Shown here: piece by piece, positions 57,251 through 64,000 of the stretch | Position numbering within the stretch: the stretch's first letter is position 1 | How the letters are laid out: every line of letters starts with the position of its first letter | DNA from: Ignelater luminosus | Lineage: Eukaryota; Arthropoda; Insecta; Coleoptera; Elateridae | Assembly (NCBI GenBank): GCA_011009095.1 | Contig: VTPC01090917.1 | Span: 162,862 to 226,861, forward strand | DNA: 64,000 nt | Direction: 5' to 3' | Translations under genes and position numbers: made by a program | Notes under the pieces: generated by a model | The model's input: the letters and a program-made list of their open reading frames with translations, nothing else | What the model was told of the DNA's origin: nothing | Database searches by the model: none

Positions 57251-60200
57251 TTGATTTTAATCTTGACAGGGGAGTTAATTGTTGGTTATATCTATTTCTT
57301 GTTTATTTACGAAAATGCTGAAAATGACTAAAAGTAGGTTATTGTAAAAAATGGGAAATCACAAATTTATGAAATAAATAAATGTTATGCAAGGTGAAGG
57401 CAGACTCAGTACAGATTATTTCTCTACAAGAGAACTATCGTTACTATTAGGTTCCTAATAGACTATTCAATTGTCTTCTGTTGAAACCTCATAATGTGGA
57501 CAAATAAAACTTGCAATGCATACATTATGCACGTCGACATACCCTAGAGCAATCAGATTGTGCAAGTTAATTAATCTTTAGGTGAATTTCCCCCCCCGAA
57601 TATATTACGCGAGACTTAGAAAGCTAACATACACTTTGTAGTTTGTATTATTGTTAGGGTTCTAGAACTACAAAACATGGTTTTAATTTTATGTTGATTT
57701 TATATCAATTTTTTTAAAAAAAATTTAACAAAATGAAATCAATCCATCAATTAATGTCTATAGTCGTTTCGTTTGACAAGGAAAAATTAATCTAAATTAA
57801 AACTGGCTACTACGCTAATAGCACCGCCCGCTAATTCATCTTAACATACTCCGTTCCTAAAAGATTAATAACGCAAACAGATAATAATAATATACAGCGA
57901 CCGGTAGTGCAACATGAATTATTGTTGGTAGTTGCCTTAGTATAAATAATAATTTTTTCCTAGACGGTCCATTAATTTTCTGACACGATGAAATACGCCA
58001 GCTACCGTTGAATATATACATTTATTGAAAACATTAAGTAGTAAAATTTATTAAAGGTCTTAGTATAATGTGCTCTTTTGTTATTTACTGCCGTAATAAG
58101 TTAGACAAGTAAATTGTGCGTCCGTTGAAAAACGGGATCAGAATATTAGTTTGCAATAAAGTAAAAAGGCATTCTTGGAAAATAACTTTTACAATAACAG
58201 TGACAAATAATTTATCATTAGTGGGAGAGACACAAGAAGCGAAGCAAGCTAAAATATAGCGCAAAAAATTTGCTACTTTAGAAATGTCACCACTTACGAC
58301 GAGGAAGAAATATTAGTCAGTTTTTGCCTCACAAACAACACATACACCAGGGTCGTAAGTCATCGCTTCTATTCCTACATTTATATAATATTTGTGCAGA
58401 CAGTGTGCTATAGAATATAAGGGTTCTTTACGAGTTTATCTCACACGGGAAGCGAAAAGCTTTATAAACTTTTGGGAAAACACGCTTTATGCGAGCAAAT
58501 AAAAATAAATGCGCTTTTTCCATAACCTTGACTCGTGTGTCTGTTTTAACAAGTCTAATTTGTGTTTCGTGCATCACTTTAAAGACTTCGAAGTCTGACG
58601 TTCCTTAGATAACTGACAAAAGCATTTGTTTTTGTATGGAAATATTTTGACTTTACCTAAAATTTAATTACTAAAGTTTCAAACTTTGCAAACTCAGACA
58701 CACGCACGTACTACAAGTTAACTTTACGGTTTTTCCTTTGCTCCAATCAAAAGCATGAATAATAATAAAGACGAGAAAATTAGCTACTCCGAGACAGTTT
58801 TGCGTCATATTAACATATTATTGCCGAAATAAAATAATGAACTGGGATGAAGATATAAAAGCAAAGTTTCGTAATACCACGTGAATGTACATGGGGTAGC
58901 TGATGGCTATTTAAGGATTAATTAACGGGAGCTTAACTATAGGACGTAATTACCATAATCAACATTATAACGGGCAAGTTTGGACTGCCCTACGGTCAAA
59001 TATTGGTATGACAAACTATAACTCCGGCAAGGATTTATAACATGCTTTAGCATAATTTCACGACAGTGGGCGTTACGCTATCACAAACTCAATTAATATT
59101 TTAATTTTTCGTTTTTATTTTAAACCGTAACGCTGGCATGCGATGAAACCCACAATCAGTAACGCCTATACATAGATATGAACAACTCAGAACATTCTTC
59201 AATATGTTTTATAAAAACAGAAAATCCCACAATTTTTCTTCTTCCCGTTAGAACTCAAATAGGTACTATCTTTTCAGTAGTAACGAACAACAACGTCTTC
59301 TTTTATTCCTTCCAGTCTAATCGTATAAACGTCTGATGCAAACACACAAAATGATGTAAATTCCTTCCAACAATGAGAATATTTTTAAGGAGGCTATATA
59401 CAACACACAACAACACATTATCTTGCTTCCAAGTGATTTACAGCGTTAAATATAGTTCATTAAACGTGAAAAGGGCAGCAGTTGGGTAGAAACTATGAAA
59501 AATTGTTCGATCATTAGTAATTTTACGGTCGTTGGTCAACAGTTTACTATGCTGTAAATTTTAAAACGGGGGCTTAAGTGCGTTTAAATGGCCAGCTTTT
59601 AAATATAGTGCTGGGCATATAATAATTGCAAATTTTAGTACAACGGAGCAAAATAAACAAAATATTAGGCCAGTTCTTTCGAAACATGTTCAGTTTGACA
59701 CAGGAATTATATTAAAAGGTGTAATTTAATAATAATAAACTACTACATCTACAGCTGAATGGTATTCCCTTTTGTAAATATCACTTTTAATTGTCTCTAA
59801 TAAATTTCAAGCGCACCAGAATGTTAGTACTTCCCATTTGTAAGTTTAATTTAAACTTCACCATGTGTTCTAAAACTTTACGGTTACAAATTATAGAAAG
59901 ATAAATTTATTTCGGTAACTTTGTTATCACCATTATTTTAACCTTTCATGGGCTGTTTGACTTTCGCGTCCCGTTTTGTCTTAAACTTAAACTCTCTGCA
60001 ATATGTGTTTCTAAGGGTTTGTGGAGTTTACCTATTTTAACTAAATAAGTAAATTCTAGAAAATTTATTTCGCTAAATTATGATTTACCTTGTACCTTAA
60101 ATAGTACTTAGCAGGTGGAATCTGAAATTATAAAAAGATTCACAGTTTGGAACAAGATCGCCTTGTAAGATTAGATTTTTGTAATTGTCTGAAACTGTCT

Positions 60201-60570
60201 TGGTAATTCTAAATTAAAATTTGTGTTTTATCAAGGTTTTTTGCCAAATCTTCAGCAGTTATTAAAATTCAACAGACTGAAATCATTTAGGATTTATTTT
60301 AAATTCTATGTAAATGGCGAACTAAGTGTCCTGCCCCCCTTGCAAGATTTCCTTAAGGTGCCCCTTCAATTCAATGGCATAGCAACGTTATCACGGGCAC
60401 AAGAGGGTCTGCCTCGGACTTAAAGTTTGTTGTCCACGAACTGTAAGGCTCTTATATGCACTATTGGGTATATCGAGGAGTATATGTATCTTCTGTGTTA
60501 ACAATTGGAAAGAGGTATCTGAAATATCAAGTTTCTGCAATGAGTCATCGACTGCATCGTCGATATTCAC
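57251..60570. other. no gene; possible regulatory block at 58880-59110
   Basis: The block 58880-59110 holds TTAAGGATTAATTAACGG, GACGTAATTACCATAATC and ATGCTTTAGCATAATT, which resemble homeodomain and POU sites. It is otherwise unremarkable AT-rich DNA. Confidence 0.3.
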
Positions 60571-60937
60571 TCACCTGCAGAAAATTTCCCACATTTTGGA
60601 AAATTCCACGAAACTTCTAAAGGGCCAATCTAAAACATTTCTTAACCGGGAATTTTCAGTTGCCAAGTGGAAATTTCCAACTGATAATTGAATATTTTCA
60701 GATAGTAATTGAAAATATTGAAACGACTACTGAAAATCTCCACTATGATCGATACGAAAGCACTGAGGCGCCAACAAAGATTTCTACTTGATAATTGAGA
60801 ATTTCCTGATGACAACTAGAAAATTGCAATTTTTATCTGAAAATTTCCAGTAGCCATTTGGAAACTTCCTATTAGAAAATATTGCATATTTTCGGTTGTT
60901 GTTTCCATCTATCATCTGAAGATTTTAAGTTGTCATT
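60571..60937. repeat. GGAAATTT-motif repeat field, left part
   Basis: Degenerate units mix AACTGATAATTG, GGAAATTTCC and GAAAATTTCCAG words. A 22-base motif ending GGGCCAA occurs at 60608 (ACGAAACTTCTAAAGGGCCAA) and 60753 (TACGAAAGCACTGAGGCGCC), 145 bases apart. The same words return after the CR1-like element. Confidence 0.6.
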
Positions 60938-60959
60938 ATACAGTATTATCAAAGTAATC

Positions 60960-62741
60960 GGCACTTCAGCAATCAAACTGTCCATTTCTCTCTTACCTTA
61001 GTAGAAGAGGTGCATGAAACCCTGTTTAGTCTTAAATCTAACGCTCTTGGTTCTGATAATATCACGCTCACAATGCTAAAATATTGTAGTTCTATTATCG
61101 ATAAATATATTACTATTGTTAATTGTTGCGTAGAGTTCTGTTATTTTCCGTCGGCATGGAAAGAGGCCATTGGTCTTCCATTACCTAAAGTTTTTAATCC
61201 AAGTAGTTACTCTGACTTAAGAATAATTAGCATTTTACCGTGTATCTCTAAAATCTTTTAAGGATACTATATATACAAATATATGCCTTTGCTAATAACA
61301 ACAATATACTATCCGTATGTCAATCCGGTTTTAGGAAGGGTCTTAGTACTGCTGATTCTCTCGCTACTGTCACGGATGATATTATAAGCGCAACCGAGAG
61401 GCACATGATAACCGTTCTCGTACTGCTCAATTTTTCTAAAGCTTTTGATACAATAAGCCATAATCTTCTGTGTGCAAAACTTCAGTACTACGGATTCGTC
61501 AATACTGCAGTCAACTTAATAAAGTCCTATCTATCCGACAAGAGTTTGATAATTAAAATTAACGAGCAACTGTCACAATCATATTCATTAACTTCTGGTG
61601 TTCCTCAAGGGTCTATTTTAGGGCCTCTGTTAGTTATTATATATATTTCTGATATTTTAAATTCCTTGAAGTATTGTAATATTTAGGCGTATGCTGATGA
61701 CACGCAAATATATAAATCATTTAACTTTTCTAATAGAACTCAAGCTTATGAAGACATCAACAGTGATCTTACTCTTATTAAACGCCTTTCAATGCAACAC
61801 AACCTGAGACTTAGCACGAGTAAATCAAAAGTATTAGCGTTTGGTAACAAAAAAAATATTACAGCACCAGATTTAAATCTCAACATAAATATCGATAACG
61901 AACTTTTACCAGTAGTCGACTCTGCAAGAAATCTCGGTATTATATTAGACACTAAACTACGTTTCAGGCTACAAGTTACAAAATTATTGCAAAAAACTTA
62001 CTCCTCATTAAAATTACTATATGCAAATCGTGATATTTTAAACTCTACTCAAACGAAAATGCTTACGGAATCTTTAGGCTTATCGCACTTTAGTTATTGC
62101 AATTTTATTTATGGTCCTTGCTTAGAAATATGATAAAAATCGCATACAGAAGTTTCAAAACTGGTGCTGTCGATTCATCTGGAATTTTCGGAAATACGAT
62201 CATGTATCTAATAGCATAAGCGAGCTCAAATGGTTGAAAATCGTTGGAAATACCAGTTGGGTTCATATACACATGCACTATTAACTTCCATGCAGCCATC
62301 TGCTAGCCTTTCTGATAGATTGGTCATTAGGTCTCAAGTTAATTCTGCAAACATTCGTAATAAAGGTATACTCACAATACCGCAGCACTCAAGAACCTTG
62401 TTTCGCAGAGGATTTACTTATAATGCTGTCTCGGTATATAACTCGATTCCCTCTCACATAAAAAACCTTGATCTAAATAGATTTAAAAGCTTCTTAAAAA
62501 TTATTTATTGAGTCTGCAATAACCACCATGCTTATGTCTAACTACCTAAATCAGTACAAAGTAAATTAATCTTAAAGTTAATCTTTATGTGCTATTTTTA
62601 TATATTTTGCGTAGTCGCCTGGTTAAATAGAGTAGCCAGTGGCTAGATTTCGCCAGGAGGCTACAGATATTGTGTTTTTCTTTTTTGTTTTCAATAAAGG
62701 CGATTATTATTATTATTATTATTGTTATTATTATTATTATT
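60960..62741 (+). mobile_element. CR1/Jockey-superclade non-LTR retrotransposon I, 5'-truncated
   Basis: RT and C-terminus only: ETLFSLKSNALGSDNITLTM, WKEAIGLPLPKVFNPSSYSD and LRIISILPCISKIF; then LVLLNFSKAFDTISHNLLCA, SYSLTSGVPQGSILGPLLVI and AYADDTQIYKSFNFSN. Next are NLRLSTSKSKVLAFGNKKN and ARNLGIILDTKLRFRLQV. The C-terminal RRGFTYNAVSVYNSIPSHIK ends at the TGA near 62510. A stop precedes AYADD (61684), and frame changes lie near 61260 and 62130. The catalytic ADD is intact. The 3' UTR ends in an ATT-type simple repeat. It is inserted into the GGAAATTT repeat field. No target duplication was found. Confidence 0.78.
62702..62741 (+). repeat. ATT microsatellite tail of element I
   Basis: Thirteen or so ATT units with one GTT, at the 3' end of the retrotransposon. 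Simple-repeat tails replace poly(A) in several non-LTR clades. Confidence 0.85.
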
Positions 62742-62938
62742 TGGAGGTTTTTAATTATCATCTGGAAATGTCTAATTATCAGTTCGAAATTACCAGTTAA
62801 AGAAAATATGTTGGCCCTTTGGGCCTTTCGTATTCAATTTTCAGTTCGTATCTGAAATTTTGGAAATTTCCTACTGGAGAATATTGAAAATTTCCAAATG
62901 CCATTTCCAGTTATCTACGAAAGCCCCGAAGGGCCAAT
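62741..62938. repeat. GGAAATTT-motif repeat field, right part
   Basis: Continues the field at 60571-60937 with CATCTGGAAATG, GGAAATTTCC and GAAAATTTCC words. The 22-base motif appears inverted at 62811 (TTGGCCCTTTGGGCCTTTCG) and direct at 62916 (TACGAAAGCCCCGAAGGGCC). This makes a 127-bp unit with inverted ends. Confidence 0.6.
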
Positions 62939-62950
62939 GTAAAATTCTGT

Positions 62951-62954
62951 TTAA
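62951..62954. repeat. TTAA target site of piggyBac element
   Basis: TTAA immediately followed by CACGTTGACTG, the usual arrangement at a piggyBac-like end. The second copy would be outside the window. Confidence 0.6.
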
Positions 62955-64000
62955 CACGTTGACTGTTTTATGGTGCGTGCGTTATCAGTCGTCAAGGACC
63001 GATAATCAGTTCTTCTATAAGGCTCTTAAGGTTTTTTGGAACCGGTAGCTATTAGCACATATGCGGCCATCTGCCGCTCCCATTTAGAATTAATTTAAAA
63101 TTGTCTTTACAATTTCACGATGCAGGTACCTGTAACTTTTAGCTTCAAAGCAGTGGCGACTTCCGGGAACCGAAACCGCACCAAAGGAATAGTTTTATTA
63201 TATAAAATAATACAAATAAAGTTAAATTTATTTTACTCTGTTACAACTGTGGTTATACAGGACAAACGGGCAGAAATAAGAAATTATCAAGTTAGCTTCA
63301 ATAATACAAACTTCTCAAACGGAGTCATTTATGACCAGTGCATAATTGTTAAAACACGCTAGACATAAACTAGGTTTTCCTGGGCAATCCTCACAAAAGA
63401 TTGACTTTAAATGACGTTTTTGTTGGCGTCACGACTGGTAAGTTTGCGCGTAGTTCCTTGTAGCATCCCAGGCACATTCTATGGTTTTTGGCGTAGAATT
63501 GTCTTTTCGAGCTCTAGATGTAGCCAATTCAGCAGCTAACAGCCTTCCAAATTCTGTTATTGAAATCTAAGTTCAAGGTCATCGATGTCGACTTACTACA
63601 GAGACATTTTAGTTTCTGTATGTCTTCACTCTTTTGTGATTTTTTACCAGTTGCATTCAAGCTTGTGTCATGCTGTGGATCTGTTGTCAACATTAAAATC
63701 GTTCTTTTGTCCATCCATTTGATGATTTTTTGGCATCCATTTTGTTCCCCATATATCTGTCCTTTTTTTAACTTTTTAGAAAACTTCTTTGGTATTCCCT
63801 GCCTGTTTACTTTCAAAGTGCTGCAATCTATAACTTTTTCCTCATAAAGAAATTTTGCCAATGTCAAACTCAAATAATAATTATCTGCATAAAGGTAGTG
63901 TTCTTTGTTATCAATAAATTTTAACAGCTGGCGAACAATGGCCTCCAAATGGAACTGACTTTCTATTTTCTTGTTTTTAGGTGTATAAACTATCACATTG
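62955..64000 (-). mobile_element. piggyBac-like transposon, 3' part (runs off window)
   Basis: The terminus CACGTTGACTG after TTAA marks the 3' end of the element, whose minus-strand gene enters from beyond 64000. About 360 bp of non-coding sequence lies between the end and the transposase stop. Confidence 0.7.
63315..64000 (-). pseudogene. piggyBac-like transposase, C-terminal part
   Basis: Open from the window edge to 63529 (155 codons): QFHLEAIVRQLLKFIDNK, then HYLYADNYYLSLTLAKFLYE. That second segment is the conserved VDNFYTS-type block with a catalytic D. Then VIDCSTLKVNRQGIPKKF, KKLKKGQIYGEQ and WMDKRTILMLTTDPQHD (WxDxRxVxxLST). The expected GVDxxDQ motif is only hinted at by VDIDD in another frame near 63575. 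Past the stop at 63529, a third frame gives TIECAWDATRNYAQ and CEDCPGKPSLCLACFNNYA, matching the cysteine-rich C-terminal finger, with its stop near 63315. At least two frameshifts, so the copy is inactive. The N-terminal half is outside. Confidence 0.75.

Noticed and set aside
1-64000. CRISPR array, bacterial operon or toxin-antitoxin system
   Set aside because: No regular direct-repeat and spacer pattern and no prokaryotic gene layout. Introns, mariner, piggyBac and non-LTR elements show that this is animal DNA.

Overview
The window looks like AT-rich intergenic or intronic DNA from an arthropod, most likely an insect. The evidence is the mix of mobile elements: mariner, piggyBac, pogo-like and Sola-like DNA transposons, insect-type non-LTR elements, gypsy-type fossils and a Penelope-like element. 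Most are broken. I found no host gene that I can name. The only candidate is a 90-codon ORF with a good ATG context at 40994-41266 (minus). All families are assigned from motifs read by eye, with no database search.

Region by region. 1-6 kb: a possible LTR edge, copy 1 of a ~570-bp dispersed repeat, a zinc-finger-like remnant, the C-terminus of a pogo-like transposase and a decayed Sola-like transposase. 6-17 kb: two further related transposons with clear ends. Element B (6181-10098) has 24-bp terminal inverted repeats (TIRs). Element C (13189-16699) has 29-bp TIRs and an AATT target duplication. 17-30 kb: gypsy-type fossils, a pogo-like transposase and five non-LTR fragments, one of them (20548-21978) framed by a perfect 13-bp target duplication. 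33-40 kb: an old mariner piece, a Penelope-like element interrupted by a fresh-looking mariner, a 635-bp foldback palindrome, copy 2 of the dispersed repeat and a 45-bp hairpin element flanked by TA. 40-53 kb: mostly unannotatable AT-rich DNA. 53-57 kb: a non-LTR element interrupted by a gypsy-type LTR plus leader. 60-64 kb: a short-motif repeat field split by a CR1-like element, then the 3' half of a piggyBac element that starts at TTAA and runs off the window.

The genes form no pathway. The organisation is nested insertion: mariner in Penelope-like, gypsy-type in non-LTR (twice), non-LTR in older non-LTR, and CR1-like in the repeat field. The most interesting material is the group of three related DDE transposases between 4.4 and 16.7 kb. 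Their N-terminal linkers have been internally duplicated. In element C this happened as whole symmetric phase-1 exons. Elements B and C carry many degenerate copies of their own terminal motif inside their ends.
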